Assembly (NCBI RefSeq): GCF_900116065.1
Contig: NZ_FOZV01000001.1
Span: forward strand, 496,001-560,000
Reading direction: 5' to 3'
Source: Brevundimonas viscosa
GTDB lineage: Bacteria > Pseudomonadota > Alphaproteobacteria > Caulobacterales > Caulobacteraceae
Length of the DNA stretch: 64,000 nt
Both the position numbers and the translations under genes were made by a program. The notes under the pieces were generated by a model. That model ran no database searches and was not told the origin of the DNA. It saw only the letters and a list, made by a program, of their open reading frames with translations. Below are positions 20,293 through 30,291 of this stretch, piece by piece; position 1 is the stretch's first letter, and the number at the start of each line of letters is the position of its first letter.

Positions 20293-20754
20293 TTGTCTTC
20301 CCCCCGCATCTTCATCGACGCCGACGCCTGCCCGGTGAAGGACGAGGTCTACCGGGTGGCGGAGCGCTGCGGGCTGAAGGTGTTCGTGGTCTCCAACGGC
20401 TGGATCAATACCCGGCGCGAACCGTGGATCGAGCAGGTGGTGGTCGACGCCGGTCCCGACGTCGCCGACGACTGGATCGCCGAGCGGGCCGGGCCGGGCG
20501 ACATCGTGATCACCGCCGACATCCCGCTGGCCGACCGCTGCCTCAAGGCGGGGGCCCAGGCGTTGAAGGCCAACGGTCAGCCGTTCACCCCGGATTCGAT
20601 AGGCTCCGCGCTTGCGGGGCGCATGGTCGGCGAGCACCTGCGCTCGATGGGGGTGGCCACCTCCGGGCCGCCGCCGTTCGGGCCGAAGGACCGTTCGAAC
20701 TTCCTGCAGGCGCTCGACCGGGCCGTGGTCATCGCGAGGCGGGCGGTCCGATGA
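20293..20754 (+). CDS. UPF0178 (YaiI/YqxD, DUF188) family protein
   Basis: This 153-residue protein has the family start RIFIDADACPVKDEVYRVA, VVSNGWINT, a PIN-like acidic pattern GDIVITADIPLADRCL and NGQPFTPDSIGSALAGR. The fold is PIN-related and a nuclease role has been suggested but not shown for the family. The start is TTG at 20293: the in-frame codons upstream reach a TAG within the repeat array without an ATG or GTG. The start codon therefore directly abuts a 7-bp repeat array. The stop overlaps the arfB ATG (ATGA). Confidence 0.9.
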   Translation: MSSPRIFIDADACPVKDEVYRVAERCGLKVFVVSNGWINTRREPWIEQVVVDAGPDVADDWIAERAGPGDIVITADIPLADRCLKAGAQALKANGQPFTPDSIGSALAGRMVGEHLRSMGVATSGPPPFGPKDRSNFLQALDRAVVIARRAVR

Positions 20755-21155
20755 CCGTCATCCCCGAGGACGAGCTGGAATTCCGCTTCTTCCGCGCCGG
20801 CGGGCCCGGCGGGCAGAACGTCAACAAGGTCTCGACCAGCGTCCAGCTGCGCTTCGACGTGGTCAATTCGCCGTCGCTGTCCGAGCCGGTCAAGGAACGG
20901 CTGCTGAAGCTGGCCGGCAGCCGGGCGACCCAGGCCGGGGAGGTGCTGATCACCGCGGTGCGCTTCCGCACCCAGGAGCGCAATCGCGCCGACGCGGTCG
21001 AACGGCTTCAGGCCCTGGTCGACGAGGCCTCGATCCGGCCGGTGTATCGCGTGCCCACCCGCCCGACGCGCGCCTCGAAGGAGCGGCGACTGGAGAGCAA
21101 GGCCAAGCGGTCGACGATCAAGAGCCGGCGCGGCCGACCCCGACACGACGATTGA
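20751..21155 (+). CDS. arfB: Alternative ribosome-rescue factor ArfB (YaeJ-type peptidyl-tRNA hydrolase)
   Basis: ArfB releases ribosomes stalled at mRNA ends by inserting a basic tail into the empty mRNA channel and hydrolysing peptidyl-tRNA. The 134-residue protein has the catalytic GGQ in FRAGGPGGQNVNK and the C-terminal basic tail SKERRLESKAKR followed by RRGRPRH, which distinguishes ArfB from full-length release factors. The ATG overlaps the UPF0178 stop by four bases. Confidence 0.95.
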   Translation: MTVIPEDELEFRFFRAGGPGGQNVNKVSTSVQLRFDVVNSPSLSEPVKERLLKLAGSRATQAGEVLITAVRFRTQERNRADAVERLQALVDEASIRPVYRVPTRPTRASKERRLESKAKRSTIKSRRGRPRHDD

Positions 21156-21219
21156 CGCGCCGCGCGCGGCGGCCGATCGTCGTTCGCCGTCGACCGGCGG
21201 CGTGGAGGGGAAATCCAGT

Positions 21220-21735
21220 ATGTTGAAACCGTTGACCGCTGCGGCGGCTCTGGCGTCGCTGACGCTGCTCGCGGCCTGTGGAGAGGGCGGCGCGGACAAG
21301 ACGGAGGCCGCGGCCCCGGCCGCTGCGCCGGCTGCCGCCGCCGCCGCCGCGCCCGATCCCGAAGCCCAGGCCCTGACCGAACGCCTGTTGCAGGAAGCCG
21401 CCGTCCAGATGGCGCGCGAGAACTTCACACCGGCCGAGGGCGTTGCAGACCAGCACCGGGACATCGCCCAGGACGGGTCGCACGAATGGACCCTGAATCT
21501 GCGCGGCGGCCAGACCTACCGCATCGTCGGCGTCTGCAACATCGGGTGCGAGAACCTCGACCTCGAACTGCGCGACGGCGCGGGGACGGTCGTGACCAGC
21601 GACGTGCTTGAGGACGACGTGCCGATCGTCGAGATCGCCCCGGCCGCCGACGGCGCCTACCGGGCCCGGCTGATCATGAAGGACTGCGCGGATGGGCCGT
21701 GCCTGGCTTCGGCCCGGCTGTTCCAGCGCGGATAG
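21220..21735 (+). CDS. Lipoprotein of unknown function
   Basis: This 171-residue protein has the lipobox TLLAACGEG and then an Ala-rich linker. GGAGGGG about 10 bases upstream supports the ATG at 21220 over a GTG at 21202. The C-terminal domain (EWTLNLRGGQTYRIVGVC, CENLDLELRDGAGTVV, YRARLIMKDC) reads as a beta sandwich like the bacterial pre-peptidase C-terminal fold, with two cysteine pairs. The closest similar protein in this window, by pattern only, is the one at 47347-47814. Confidence 0.75.
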   Translation: MLKPLTAAAALASLTLLAACGEGGADKTEAAAPAAAPAAAAAAAPDPEAQALTERLLQEAAVQMARENFTPAEGVADQHRDIAQDGSHEWTLNLRGGQTYRIVGVCNIGCENLDLELRDGAGTVVTSDVLEDDVPIVEIAPAADGAYRARLIMKDCADGPCLASARLFQRG

Positions 21736-21753
21736 GGCGAGAGCCCGGAGAAA

Positions 21754-21784
21754 GACGGCGGGCCGGCGATCGCGTCGGCCCGTC
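21754..21784. terminator. Possible bidirectional hairpin between convergent genes
   Basis: GGGCCG (21760-21765) pairs with CGGCCC (21776-21781), extended by GAC/GTC outside. It lies in the 51-base gap between two convergent genes. There is no good T-run, so function is uncertain. Confidence 0.4.
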
Positions 21785-21786
21785 TG

Positions 21787-22224
21787 CTATTCCGCGGGAC
21801 GGAACAGCAGGGCGGCGACCTTGCCGTCCTCGTTGAAGCCGATGACCCACTGGGTGGCCGCCTCGGCGAAGGTCACGGCGAACAGGTCGGCGCCGTTCTG
21901 GCTGCCCACGAATTCGACCGATTGCAGGGCCCCGAAGCTCTGGATCAGCGGCGTCACCTGCGCCTCCTGCTCCCGCACCTTGGAGGCGAGATCCTCGGTC
22001 ATCGCCGAATAATCCATGGCCCCGGCCTGGGCGCTGGCGATGATCGTCCGCAGGGTCGGTTCAGCGGCGGCCCGGAGCGGCTCGCGCGCCGCCGGCGGCG
22101 CGGGCTCGGCCTCGGCGGCCTGCCCCTGCCGCGCGAACGGGTCGGGCACCGTGCCGGCGGCGACCTGCGCCTGGGCGGCGGCGGGCAGAACCGCGAGAAC
22201 GGCGGCGATGAGAAGCGGCTTCAT
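21787..22224 (-). CDS. Secreted protein of unknown function (DUF3887-like C-terminus)
   Basis: This 145-residue protein starts with a clear Sec signal (PLLIAAVLAVLPAAAQAQ). After a Pro/Ala linker the C-terminal 80 residues (YSAMTEDLASKVREQ, FGALQSVEFVGSQNGADLFAV, WVIGFNEDGKVAALLFRP) match the cystatin/NTF2-like pattern seen in many secreted hypotheticals and in N-terminal parts of some serine hydrolases. No catalytic residue is visible. The gene precedes no obvious partner; ubiB ends 22 bases upstream of its stop region on the same strand. Confidence 0.72.
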   Translation of the reverse strand: MKPLLIAAVLAVLPAAAQAQVAAGTVPDPFARQGQAAEAEPAPPAAREPLRAAAEPTLRTIIASAQAGAMDYSAMTEDLASKVREQEAQVTPLIQSFGALQSVEFVGSQNGADLFAVTFAEAATQWVIGFNEDGKVAALLFRPAE

Positions 22225-22245
22225 GGGGTCGTCTCCGTAGCGAGA

Positions 22246-23850
22246 TCAGACGATGGCGGGCCAAAGCGACAGAACGAGGGCGGCGGCCGCCGCGGCGGCG
22301 GTCACCACCAGGGCGACGCCGGCCCAGCGCGGCAGGTGCGTCTCGCGGACGATCACCGTCTGGGGCTGCGGCGGGTTCCGGGCCAGCCGCGACAGCGCCT
22401 TCAGCGTCTCCCGCAGTTCGTTCAGGGCGTCGCGCGCCTGCGCTTGCGGGCCCAGCTCGCGGCGAATCCAGCGCTCGACGACGGGCTGCGCGGCCGCCCA
22501 GAGATCGTGATCGGGGTTGAGCCGCCGCGCCACCCCCTCGACCGAGACCATGGTCTTCTGCAGCAGGATCAGCTCGGGCCGCAGGTGCATGTCGAACAGG
22601 TCGGTGATCTCGAACAGCTGGCCCAGCAGGCGGCCCATCGACACCTGGGAGGCCTGCTTGCCGATCACCGGCTCGCCGACCGCGCGCAGCGCCTGGGCGA
22701 AGGCCTCGACCGAGTGCTCAGGCGGCACATAGCCGGCCTCGAAGTGGACCCGGGCGATGCGCTCGTAGTCGCGGCTGATGAAGCCCCACAGGATTTCGGC
22801 CAGGTAGCGACGCTCGGCCGGGCCGAGGCGACCGACGATGCCGAAGTCGATGGCGGTCAGCTCGGCCGGGGCGTGGCAGAACAGGTTGCCCTCGTGCAGG
22901 TCGGCGTGGAAGGCGCCGTGGTCCAGGGCCTGGCTGAGGAAGGCGCGCACGACATTGTCCGCCAGGGCGTTGCGGTCGATGCCCGGCTGTTCGGCGGCGG
23001 CGGGGTCGGTCAGCGGCAGACCCGGCGCCCATTCCAGCGTCAGCACCCGCTTGCCGACCCCGTCCCAGATCACCTTCGGCGCCGTCATGTGGCCGCCGAT
23101 GTCGCCTGTGGCCGCGCTCTTCCCCATGATTTCGCCGAGCTCGGAGGCGGCCGCCGCCTCCAGCCGCATGTCCAGCTCCAGGGTCAGCGCGCGGGCGATG
23201 GTCTCGACGAAGGCCGCCGGCTCCAGCCGCCGCGCCAGCGGCACGAAGCGCACGGCCAGACCGGCGGCCAGCCGCATCGAATCCAGTCCGTGGGCGACGC
23301 GGCGCTCGACGCCGGGCCGCAGCACCTTGACCGCCACCTTGCGGCCGTCGGCCAGCATGGCCGGGTGGGCCTGCGCCAGCGAGGCGGCGGCGACCGGCGG
23401 GCCGAAGTCGATGAACAGGCTCTCGACGGGGCGGCCCAGCGACCGTTCCACCTCCCGCCGCGCCTGGTCGACCGGGAAGGGCGGCAGGGCGTCCTTCAGG
23501 CGACCGAGGTCGCGGGCGAACTCGACGCCGAAGATGTCGGCCCGGGTGGCCAGCACCTGCCCCAGCTTGATCGCCACCGGACCGAGATGTTCGAAGGCCT
23601 TGCCCAGCCTCTGGCCGGGCCGCCCCTCCCGGCCCTCGCGTCCGGCGAACAGATGCAGCAGATGGGCGATCCAGCGCGCCCAGACCGGCAGCAGGGGCGT
23701 GATCTCGCGCGGCGCCAGGGCGTCGTGGCGGATCAGCACGCCCAGCCAGCCGAGCAGGCGCACGAAGGACTCCACCGGCCGTCGCACCGGAAGGGTCGCC
23801 GGCGGGGGCGGCGGCGTCGCGGGGTCGATCCGTCCGGTCAGATCGCCCAC
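22246..23850 (-). CDS. ubiB: Ubiquinone biosynthesis atypical kinase UbiB
   Basis: UbiB is an ABC1/ADCK-type ATPase needed for ubiquinone synthesis, thought to help extract membrane-bound intermediates. The 534-residue protein has the family KxGQ motif in [14 protein letters not shown], the kinase-like [20 protein letters not shown] and the DFG of [10 protein letters not shown]. It ends in a hydrophobic tail ([17 protein letters not shown]). The start is GTG at 23850, within the last codons of ubiE, giving a 13-base overlap and likely translational coupling. Confidence 0.95.
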   Translation of the reverse strand: MGDLTGRIDPATPPPPPATLPVRRPVESFVRLLGWLGVLIRHDALAPREITPLLPVWARWIAHLLHLFAGREGREGRPGQRLGKAFEHLGPVAIKLGQVLATRADIFGVEFARDLGRLKDALPPFPVDQARREVERSLGRPVESLFIDFGPPVAAASLAQAHPAMLADGRKVAVKVLRPGVERRVAHGLDSMRLAAGLAVRFVPLARRLEPAAFVETIARALTLELDMRLEAAAASELGEIMGKSAATGDIGGHMTAPKVIWDGVGKRVLTLEWAPGLPLTDPAAAEQPGIDRNALADNVVRAFLSQALDHGAFHADLHEGNLFCHAPAELTAIDFGIVGRLGPAERRYLAEILWGFISRDYERIARVHFEAGYVPPEHSVEAFAQALRAVGEPVIGKQASQVSMGRLLGQLFEITDLFDMHLRPELILLQKTMVSVEGVARRLNPDHDLWAAAQPVVERWIRRELGPQAQARDALNELRETLKALSRLARNPPQPQTVIVRETHLPRWAGVALVVTAAAAAAALVLSLWPAIV

Positions 23851-24614
23851 CCGAAGTGAATGGCGGCCACGCCGCCCGACAGATTGGTCACCGACACCCG
23901 GCTGAAACCGGCGGCCTCGATCATGCCCTTGAAGGTGGGCTGGTCCGGAAACCGGCGGATGCTCTCGACCAGGTACTGGTAGCTGTCGCGGTCCTTCGCG
24001 ACCCACTCGCCGATGCGCGGGATGGCGTGGAAGGACCAGGCGTCGTAGGCCTTGCGGATCGGCCCCGCGATCGGGCGCGAGAACTCCAGGCACAGGAAGC
24101 GTCCGCCGGGCCTGAGCACTCGCCGCGCCTCGCGCAGCGCCTGCGGGACGTCGGCCACGTTGCGGATGCCGAAGCTGATCGAATAGGCGTCGACCGAGGC
24201 GTCCGGCAGCGGCAGGGCCATGGCGTCGCCGACGCTCCAGCTCATCTCCGGCTCGCCGCCCTTGTTCACGCCCGCCATGATCATCTCGGCGTTGTAGTCG
24301 AGCACGATCACCGAAGCGTCGGACCCGCCGCGGCGTTCCTGGGCCTGCCGCGCCATCCGGGCGTAGCGCCGCGCCATGTCGCCGGTGCCGCCGGCGACGT
24401 CGAGGATGGTTTCGCCTGGCCGGGGGTTGAGCTTCGCCGCGGCGGCGTCCTTCCAGAGCCGGTGCACGCCCGCGCTCATCAGGTCGTTCATCAGGTCGTA
24501 GTTCGACGCCACGCTGTCGAACACGCCCCGGACCAGCCGCACCTTCTCGCGCGCGTCGACGTCGCGGAAGCCGAAGGAGGAGGTCTTGCCGGAGGGCGGG
24601 GCGGGCTCGGTCAT
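23838..24614 (-). CDS. ubiE: Ubiquinone/menaquinone C-methyltransferase
   Basis: UbiE methylates carbon 2 of demethoxyquinol intermediates using SAM. The 258-residue protein has [41 protein letters not shown] split over adjacent blocks, the SAM loop [29 protein letters not shown] and the C-terminal [15 protein letters not shown] at 24614 gives the family-typical N-terminus; another in-frame ATG lies 12 codons upstream. It forms a unit with ubiB. Confidence 0.96.
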   Translation of the reverse strand: MTEPAPPSGKTSSFGFRDVDAREKVRLVRGVFDSVASNYDLMNDLMSAGVHRLWKDAAAAKLNPRPGETILDVAGGTGDMARRYARMARQAQERRGGSDASVIVLDYNAEMIMAGVNKGGEPEMSWSVGDAMALPLPDASVDAYSISFGIRNVADVPQALREARRVLRPGGRFLCLEFSRPIAGPIRKAYDAWSFHAIPRIGEWVAKDRDSYQYLVESIRRFPDQPTFKGMIEAAGFSRVSVTNLSGGVAAIHFGWAI

Positions 24615-24674
24615 GGGCAGCGGTCTAGCGGGTCGCGGCGGCGGCGTCATCCACGCGCGTAGCCGCAGGTCAGC

Positions 24675-25379
24675 TCAGTGCTTGCCGTTCGGGGCGGGGA
24701 CCCCGAGATCGTTCATCACGCTCCGCACCATGGCGTAGCAGCCGCACGAAGCGCGCTCCAGCGCGGGCCGGTCCAGCACCTGCACCCAGCCCCGCCCGCG
24801 GCGGATCAGACCCTTCTCCTCCAGCTCAGATCCGACCTCGCTGACCGTCGCCCGACGTACGCCCAGCATGCCCGCGATGTCGGCCTGGGTCAGGGCGAAG
24901 CGGTCGCCGCCGGCGCGGTCGTGCACGGTGAGGAGCCAGCGGGACAGACGCTCGTCCAGCCGGTGCTGGGCGTTGCAGGCTGCGTTCTGCTGCACCTGGG
25001 CCAGGAGGCTTTCCGTGAAGCGCGACAGGGCGTCGCGCATGGCGTCGCTCTCCGCCAGGGCGGCCGAGAAGACCTCCCCCGGGCAACAGGCGGCGGAACC
25101 GCCGATCTGGGCGATGGCGCGGCTCGAAGCGCGCGCATTGAGGGGGCCGCAGGTGACCCCGACCAGACCTTCCCGTCCGATCACGCCCGTCTCCACCATG
25201 TGATCGTCCGCCAGCAGGGTCATCAGCGACACCACGCCGCTCAGCGGAAACCAGACGACCTCGACGGCCTCGCCGGCGTCGTAGAGCGTCTGTCCCTGCT
25301 GGAAGGGCCGTTCCTCGAGATGGGGTTCGAGCCGCTCCCGGTCAGAAGCGCCCAGAGCGGCGAGCCACAGGTTTTCCAT
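24675..25379 (-). CDS. Crp/Fnr-family transcriptional regulator
   Basis: This 234-residue protein has an N-terminal cyclic-nucleotide-binding-like beta roll (LEERPFQQGQTLYDAGE, VWFPLSGVVSLMTLL). A long dimerisation helix and a winged helix-turn-helix follow, with FALTQADIAGMLGVRRATVSEV. The FNR iron-sulfur cysteines are absent, although a cysteine-containing stretch (AACCPGEVF, SCGCYAMVR) is present, so the signal is unknown. It is divergent from the pterin dehydratase gene. Confidence 0.9.
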   Translation of the reverse strand: MENLWLAALGASDRERLEPHLEERPFQQGQTLYDAGEAVEVVWFPLSGVVSLMTLLADDHMVETGVIGREGLVGVTCGPLNARASSRAIAQIGGSAACCPGEVFSAALAESDAMRDALSRFTESLLAQVQQNAACNAQHRLDERLSRWLLTVHDRAGGDRFALTQADIAGMLGVRRATVSEVGSELEEKGLIRRGRGWVQVLDRPALERASCGCYAMVRSVMNDLGVPAPNGKH

Positions 25380-25495
25380 GCATCCTCCTCCGCCAGACCT
25401 GCGCAGTAAACTCGAAGCTTCGCCGTGTGTTCCGGCGAACCGGCGCCAGCTTGTGGCGCACGCCGTAGCGGGATACGCGGGGGGAGGAGGATCCG

Positions 25496-25789
25496 ATGAC
25501 CGACACCCTCGACGTCGCCGCCGTGCTGCGCGATCTGCCGGACTGGCGCGAGGCGGAGGGCGACCGCCCCGCCATCGCCCGCTCGCTGACCTTCCCTGAC
25601 TTCAATGCGGCCTTCGGCTTCATGACGCGGGTGGCGCTCCACGCCGACAAGGTCGACCACCACCCCGAATGGTCGAACGTCTACAATCGCGTCGAGGTGC
25701 TGCTGACCACCCATGACGCCGGCGGCGTGACGCAGCGTGATCTCGACATGGCCCGCTTCATCGACGCCGCCGCCGACGGGGCGAAATGA
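25496..25789 (+). CDS. phhB: 4a-hydroxytetrahydrobiopterin dehydratase (PCD/DCoH)
   Basis: This enzyme recycles the 4a-hydroxy pterin formed by aromatic amino acid hydroxylases. The 97-residue protein has the signature [18 protein letters not shown], with the catalytic histidines, preceded by [15 protein letters not shown]. No hydroxylase gene lies nearby, so a general pterin salvage role or a molybdopterin-related role is possible. The ATGA overlap joins it to the SDR gene downstream. Confidence 0.92.
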   Translation: MTDTLDVAAVLRDLPDWREAEGDRPAIARSLTFPDFNAAFGFMTRVALHADKVDHHPEWSNVYNRVEVLLTTHDAGGVTQRDLDMARFIDAAADGAK

Positions 25790-26568
25790 GCGGCCGGGTC
25801 GCGGGCAAGGCCGCGCTGGTCACTGGCGCCGCCGGAGGGCTGGGCCAGGCCATGGCCCGGATGCTGGCGCGCGAGGGCGCGAAGGTCGCCGTCACGGACG
25901 TGAACCTGGACGGCGTCCGGACCCTGGCCGACGAGATCAACGCCGACCATCCCGGCGCCGCCTTCGCCTTCGCCCACGACGTCACCGACGAGGCGCAGTG
26001 GATCTCGGCCACGGAACAGGCTGTCGCCGCCATGGGCGGCCTCTCCGTGCTGGTCAACAACGCCGGCATCGGGGGTTCGCTGGTCTGGGCCGAGCAGGAC
26101 ACGCTGGAGAACTGGCGGCGGGTCCAGGCGATCAATCTCGAGAGCGTCATGCTGGGCTGCAAGCACGCCCTGCCCCACCTGCGCGCGTCCGGGGCCGGCT
26201 CGATCGTCAACATCAGCTCGGTCGCCGGGCTGGCCGCCGCCCCCGGCATGGGCGCCTACAACGCCACCAAGGCGGCGGTCTGGATGTACACCAAGACCGT
26301 GGCGCTCGAGGCGGCCAAGGCCGGCTGGAACGTGCGCTGCAACTCGGTGCACCCGGTCTTCATCAGGACCCCGATCCTCGACCCCTTCGTGGCCATGGCC
26401 GGCGGCGACGAGGCGGCGGCCCACGAGAAGCTGGCCCGCGGCATCCCGCTGAAGCGCATCGGCGAGCCCGACGATGTGGCGTACTGCGTCCTCTACCTCG
26501 CCTCGGACGAGTCGAAATTCGTCACCGGCGCCGAGTTCAAGATCGACGGGGGCATGCTGGCGCAGTGA
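25786..26568 (+). CDS. Short-chain dehydrogenase/reductase
   Basis: This 260-residue classical SDR has the NAD(P) loop [12 protein letters not shown], the NNAG motif ([10 protein letters not shown]), the catalytic Ser in NISSVAGL and the YxxxK motif in YNATKAA. Asp in VTDVNLDG after the second strand suggests NAD rather than NADP. The ending KIDGGMLAQ is typical. The substrate is unknown; secondary alcohol or steroid-type dehydrogenases are plausible. It overlaps the preceding pterin dehydratase gene by four bases. Confidence 0.9.
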   Translation: MSGRVAGKAALVTGAAGGLGQAMARMLAREGAKVAVTDVNLDGVRTLADEINADHPGAAFAFAHDVTDEAQWISATEQAVAAMGGLSVLVNNAGIGGSLVWAEQDTLENWRRVQAINLESVMLGCKHALPHLRASGAGSIVNISSVAGLAAAPGMGAYNATKAAVWMYTKTVALEAAKAGWNVRCNSVHPVFIRTPILDPFVAMAGGDEAAAHEKLARGIPLKRIGEPDDVAYCVLYLASDESKFVTGAEFKIDGGMLAQ

Positions 26569-26571
26569 GCG

Positions 26572-27861
26572 TCAGTCGATGTCCGCCGGCAGGATCTGGC
26601 TCGACAGCAGCGTCTCCATCGCGTCCCAGCGGTCGCCGCCCTGTCCCTCGACCCACGCCTGCACCACGTCGCGGCCGAGGCCGTAGTTGATGATGTAGCT
26701 GCGGTAGGTGTCGATGAAGCGCAGCCGCTGGGCCGCCTTGTCGCGCGGCGACAGGCTGTAGGTCATCAGCTGGTCGATGGCCGTGTCGCGATCGATGCGG
26801 CCGGCGAGGTAGTTGTCGGCGATGGTGTATTCCGCCCGCGCCAGCCGGCGCAGCAGGCCCTGCAGCTCGGCCTTCTTCTCCGCCATCGCCGGATCCAGCC
26901 CGGCCAGCGGGAACAGCACGGCGCGTTCGAAGGCCAGCGCCTCGTCGCCCGGGAAGGCGAGGTCGATGCCGTAGTTGGCGCTGCCCTCGGCCACGAAGCT
27001 CATCGGCGAGAACAGCGGATAGACGCTCATCTCCACCCAGCCGCGCTCGCGCACAAAGGTCTGCTCCAGCAGGGCGTTGTAGACGTGGTGTCCCGGATAG
27101 CCCTCGTGGCAGCCCAGATCGATGGCCCGCTCGGTGTAGATCGGGAAGTCGGCGTTGATCTCGATCTTCGACTGCGCATCGCCCTGGTAGTAGTTGTACC
27201 CGGACCACGGCTTGTCGCCGACGAAGGCGAGGGTGAAGTTCTCGTTGTCCGGCAGGTCGATGTGCCGCGCCGTGCGCGCCCGGCACTCGGCGATGGCGGC
27301 GTCCATCACCGCCTGCAGCCGGTCCTTCGGGATGACGTAGTGCGACTTGAACTCCGTCACCCGCTCGGCCAGCGAGCCGGGGCCGGGCAGGAGGGCGTCG
27401 ATCTCGGCCAGCACCGGGTCGAAGCTGGACAGCGGCGGCAGCTCCGGCCGCACCCCGAAAAGCGCCTCGGCCTCGTCGGCGAAGCTCATGCGCTCGCCCG
27501 ACAGCATGCGCAGGCGCGCCGCCGCCGCCGAGACGTGGGCCAGCAGGTACTGCTTCCTCTGCGCCGTGGCCGGGTCCGCGCCGGCCGTGGAGATCGCCTC
27601 CAGCCGGTCGCTCAGCGTCGCCGCGCCCTGGATCAGCTGCGGCACGGAGCGCGGGTTCGCTTCGGCCGCGGCGGCCCACTCCGGCGGGCCGTAGTAGGCG
27701 TCGACATAGCCGTCCTCGTGCTCGCCGATCTCGAGGATCAGGGCGACGTAGTCGCGCGCCGCCGCGTCGAGGCTGTCGCCGCCCGGGCCGGCCGGCGAGG
27801 CCGTCGGCGTGGCGGCGCAGGCGCCGAGCAGGGCGACAAGGCCGATCAGGAACGCGCGCAT
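26572..27861 (-). CDS. DUF885-type metal-dependent hydrolase lipoprotein
   Basis: This 429-residue lipoprotein (lipobox LLGACAAT) is mainly helical. Near residue 250 it carries [13 protein letters not shown], the HExxPGHH motif of DUF885 proteins, a likely zinc site of M-type peptidase character. Other blocks are [22 protein letters not shown] split by short gaps and [12 protein letters not shown]. The start at 27861 is the first residue of the signal peptide; the frame is open far upstream but those codons are antisense to other genes. The substrate is unknown. It is convergent with the SDR, three bases apart. Confidence 0.85.
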   Translation of the reverse strand: MRAFLIGLVALLGACAATPTASPAGPGGDSLDAAARDYVALILEIGEHEDGYVDAYYGPPEWAAAAEANPRSVPQLIQGAATLSDRLEAISTAGADPATAQRKQYLLAHVSAAAARLRMLSGERMSFADEAEALFGVRPELPPLSSFDPVLAEIDALLPGPGSLAERVTEFKSHYVIPKDRLQAVMDAAIAECRARTARHIDLPDNENFTLAFVGDKPWSGYNYYQGDAQSKIEINADFPIYTERAIDLGCHEGYPGHHVYNALLEQTFVRERGWVEMSVYPLFSPMSFVAEGSANYGIDLAFPGDEALAFERAVLFPLAGLDPAMAEKKAELQGLLRRLARAEYTIADNYLAGRIDRDTAIDQLMTYSLSPRDKAAQRLRFIDTYRSYIINYGLGRDVVQAWVEGQGGDRWDAMETLLSSQILPADID

Positions 27862-27980
27862 CGAAATTCTCCCATCCTGCAAACCCGCCGCCGCGCCTCC
27901 GGTTCGCCGGGGCGCATTCGGGATTGAGGGCGACGCGCTCCTGCTGTAGAGGCCTTTCCTCCCGGCCCCGGCCGGCGCAC

Positions 27981-28057
27981 GCACCCGTAGCTCAGCTGGA
28001 TAGAGCGTTGCCCTCCGAAGGCAAAGGTCACACGTTCGAATCGTGTCGGGTGCGCCA
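27981..28057 (+). tRNA. tRNA-Arg, anticodon CCG
   Basis: The acceptor stem GCACCCG/CGGGTGC, a D arm with AGCTCAGCTGGATAGAGC, the anticodon loop CTCCGAA and the T arm ACACG-TTCGAAT-CGTGT form a complete cloverleaf. The CCA end is encoded. Anticodon CCG reads the CGG arginine codon. Confidence 0.96.
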
Positions 28058-28089
28058 CCTTCCTTCCCCCATCTCCGGAGCCGCCGCGC

Positions 28090-28500
28090 GTGACCGACGT
28101 CGCCGATCTGCCGACGCAACCGTCGGGCCAACCCGTGGGCCGGGTCATCGCCATGCCGGCCGACACCAACCCCGAGGGCGACATCTTCGGGGGCTGGCTG
28201 CTGGCCCACATGGACCTCGCCGGCGCCACCCCCGCCTTCGAGATCGCCCAGGGCCGCTGCGCCACCGTGGCGCTGGACGGCATGGTCTTCCACCAGCCGG
28301 TGGCGGTCGGCGACGAGGTGTCGATCTATGCGGAAGTGCTGAAGACCGGCCGCACCTCCATCCGCGTCCATGTCGAGGCGTGGAAGCGCTCCCGCAACGT
28401 CGCCCAGTCCCGCTCGGTGCGGGTGACCGAGGGCGTGTTCACCTATGTGGCGCTGGATGAAGCCGGCCGGCCGCGGCTGCTTCCGGGCGTCGCCGCATAA
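28090..28500 (+). CDS. Acyl-CoA thioesterase (YciA/hotdog family)
   Basis: This 136-residue hotdog-fold protein has the family signature [20 protein letters not shown] with the catalytic acidic residue. [19 protein letters not shown] and [16 protein letters not shown] follow. It likely hydrolyses short to medium acyl-CoA. The start is GTG at 28090, shortly after tRNA-Arg. def follows 57 bases downstream. Confidence 0.92.
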   Translation: MTDVADLPTQPSGQPVGRVIAMPADTNPEGDIFGGWLLAHMDLAGATPAFEIAQGRCATVALDGMVFHQPVAVGDEVSIYAEVLKTGRTSIRVHVEAWKRSRNVAQSRSVRVTEGVFTYVALDEAGRPRLLPGVAA

Positions 28501-28557
28501 CCCAGTGGAAGACTCGGAAATCTTGACCTTCTGGCCCGTCGCGACTACCTCGCGGGC

Positions 28558-29124
28558 ATGGCTCTCCGTCGCATCCTCACCATCGACAACCCCGCCGACC
28601 TGGCGGTGCTGAAGCAGGTCTCGACCCCGGTCGAGGGGCCGGTGACGGACGACCTGCGGGCGCTGATGGACGACATGCTGGAGACCATGTACGCGGCGCC
28701 GGGCATCGGACTGGCCGCCGTGCAGATCGGCGACACGCGCCGGGTCATCGTCATGGACCTCGGCGACGGCGAACCCGAGGGCGAGCCGGCCGAGGGCGAG
28801 GACGAGCCGCAGCGCCGGCCCAACCCGCGCTTTTTCGTCAATCCCGAGATCGTCTGGGCCTCGGACGAGCTGTTCGCCTACGAGGAGGGCTGCCTGTCGG
28901 TGCCCGAGTATTTCGACAGCGTCGAGCGCCCCGCCCGGGTGCGGGTCCGCTACCTGAACTACGCCGGCGAACAGGTCGAGGAGGAGTGCGAGGGCCTCTA
29001 CGCCGTGTGCATCCAGCACGAGATGGATCACCTGCAGGGCGTGCTGTTCATCGACCACCTGTCGCGGCTGAAGCGCGATCGCGCCGTCGCCAAGGTGAAG
29101 AAGGCCGCGAGGCTGGCCGCCTGA
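28558..29124 (+). CDS. def: Peptide deformylase
   Basis: Def removes the N-formyl group from nascent proteins. The 188-residue protein has motif 1 [10 protein letters not shown] (49-58), motif 2 EEGCLSVP with the metal Cys (109-116) and motif 3 QHEMDHLQG with the HExxH (153-161). An acidic Gly/Glu/Pro-rich insert lies at about 69-85 between strands, away from the active site. The stop overlaps the next ATG (TGATG), and fmt and truA follow, so deformylation and formylation genes are together. Confidence 0.97.
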   Translation: MALRRILTIDNPADLAVLKQVSTPVEGPVTDDLRALMDDMLETMYAAPGIGLAAVQIGDTRRVIVMDLGDGEPEGEPAEGEDEPQRRPNPRFFVNPEIVWASDELFAYEEGCLSVPEYFDSVERPARVRVRYLNYAGEQVEEECEGLYAVCIQHEMDHLQGVLFIDHLSRLKRDRAVAKVKKAARLAA

Positions 29125-29351
29125 TGGCCCGCCTGAAGCGCAGACCGGATCGCATCGTCGGCCCCGACGGCCGCCGTCGTCTGACCCGCAACGAGAAGGT
29201 CGGCGTGGCCAGCCTGATCTCGCTGGTCGGCGTGGCCGCGGTCGGCGTGATCGCCGGCATCGTGCTGGACCGCCTGCTGCAGTTCGACGACGCGCTCGAC
29301 GCCGGCGGCGAATGGGACGAGGGCGGCGGCGTCTTCACGCGCTGGGATTGA
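29124..29351 (+). CDS. Small single-pass membrane protein, function unknown
   Basis: This 75-residue protein has a basic N-terminus ([19 protein letters not shown]), one hydrophobic helix ([20 protein letters not shown]) and an acidic C-terminus. Its ATG overlaps the def stop and it ends 16 bases before fmt, so it is likely co-translated with the def-fmt-truA unit. I do not recognise a family. Confidence 0.7.
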   Translation: MARLKRRPDRIVGPDGRRRLTRNEKVGVASLISLVGVAAVGVIAGIVLDRLLQFDDALDAGGEWDEGGGVFTRWD

Positions 29352-29367
29352 GGGGCTAGGAGGCGCC

Positions 29368-30291
29368 ATGCGCCTCGCCTTCATGGGAACCCCCGACTTC
29401 GCCGTGCCGTCGCTGGCCGAACTGATCGCCAGCGGCCACGAGGTCGTGGCCGTCTACAGCCAGCCCCCGCGGCCCAGGGGGCGCGGCCAGAAGCTGACGC
29501 CGTCGCCGGTGCACGCCTTCGCCGAGACCATGGGGCTGCCGGTGTTCACGCCGGCGTCCATGAAGACGGCCGAGGCGATCGAGACCTTCCGCAGTCTCGA
29601 TGTCGACGCCGCCTGCGTGGTCGCCTACGGCCAGATCCTAAAGCCCGAAGTGCTCGAGGCGCCGCGGCTCGGCTGTTTCAACCTGCACGGCTCGCTGCTG
29701 CCGCGCTGGCGCGGCGCCGCCCCCATCCAGCGCGCCATCATGGCCGGCGACCGCCGGACCGGCGTGCAGATCATGCGCATGTCGGAAGGCCTCGACGAGG
29801 GACCGATCCTGCTGTCGGAGGTGATGGACATCCGCCCCGACGACACCGCCGCCACCCTGTCGGAACGCATGGCCCACGTCGGGGCCGGGCTGTGGCCGCG
29901 CGCCCTGGCCGCCATCGAGCGCGGCGGGGTGACGGAGATGGCGCAGGCGGGCGAGCCGACCTACGCCCGCAAGATCAGCCCCGCCGAGGCCCGCATCGAC
30001 TGGACCCGGCCGGCGGCCGAGGTCGACGCCCACATCCGCGGCCTGTCGCCCTTCCCCGGCGCCTGGTTCGAGGCCGCCGGTCCGCAGGGGCCGACGCGGA
30101 TCAAGGCGCTGATGTCGCAGCCGGCCGACGGCTCCGGCGCGCCGGGGGAGGTGCTGGACGACGCCTTGCGGGTGGCCTGCGGCGAGGGGGCGGTGCGGCT
30201 GGTGCGGGTGCAACGCGAGGGCCGGGCGGCTCAAGCCCCCGACGAGATGCTGCGCGGCTTCCCCCTGCCGGCCGGGACCCGGCTGTCCTGA
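29368..30291 (+). CDS. fmt: Methionyl-tRNA formyltransferase
   Basis: Fmt formylates initiator Met-tRNA with 10-formyltetrahydrofolate. The 307-residue protein starts [16 protein letters not shown], has the catalytic block [34 protein letters not shown], and a C-terminal tRNA-binding domain. A GGAG-type site precedes the ATG. The TGA stop overlaps the truA ATG. Confidence 0.97.
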   Translation: MRLAFMGTPDFAVPSLAELIASGHEVVAVYSQPPRPRGRGQKLTPSPVHAFAETMGLPVFTPASMKTAEAIETFRSLDVDAACVVAYGQILKPEVLEAPRLGCFNLHGSLLPRWRGAAPIQRAIMAGDRRTGVQIMRMSEGLDEGPILLSEVMDIRPDDTAATLSERMAHVGAGLWPRALAAIERGGVTEMAQAGEPTYARKISPAEARIDWTRPAAEVDAHIRGLSPFPGAWFEAAGPQGPTRIKALMSQPADGSGAPGEVLDDALRVACGEGAVRLVRVQREGRAAQAPDEMLRGFPLPAGTRLS

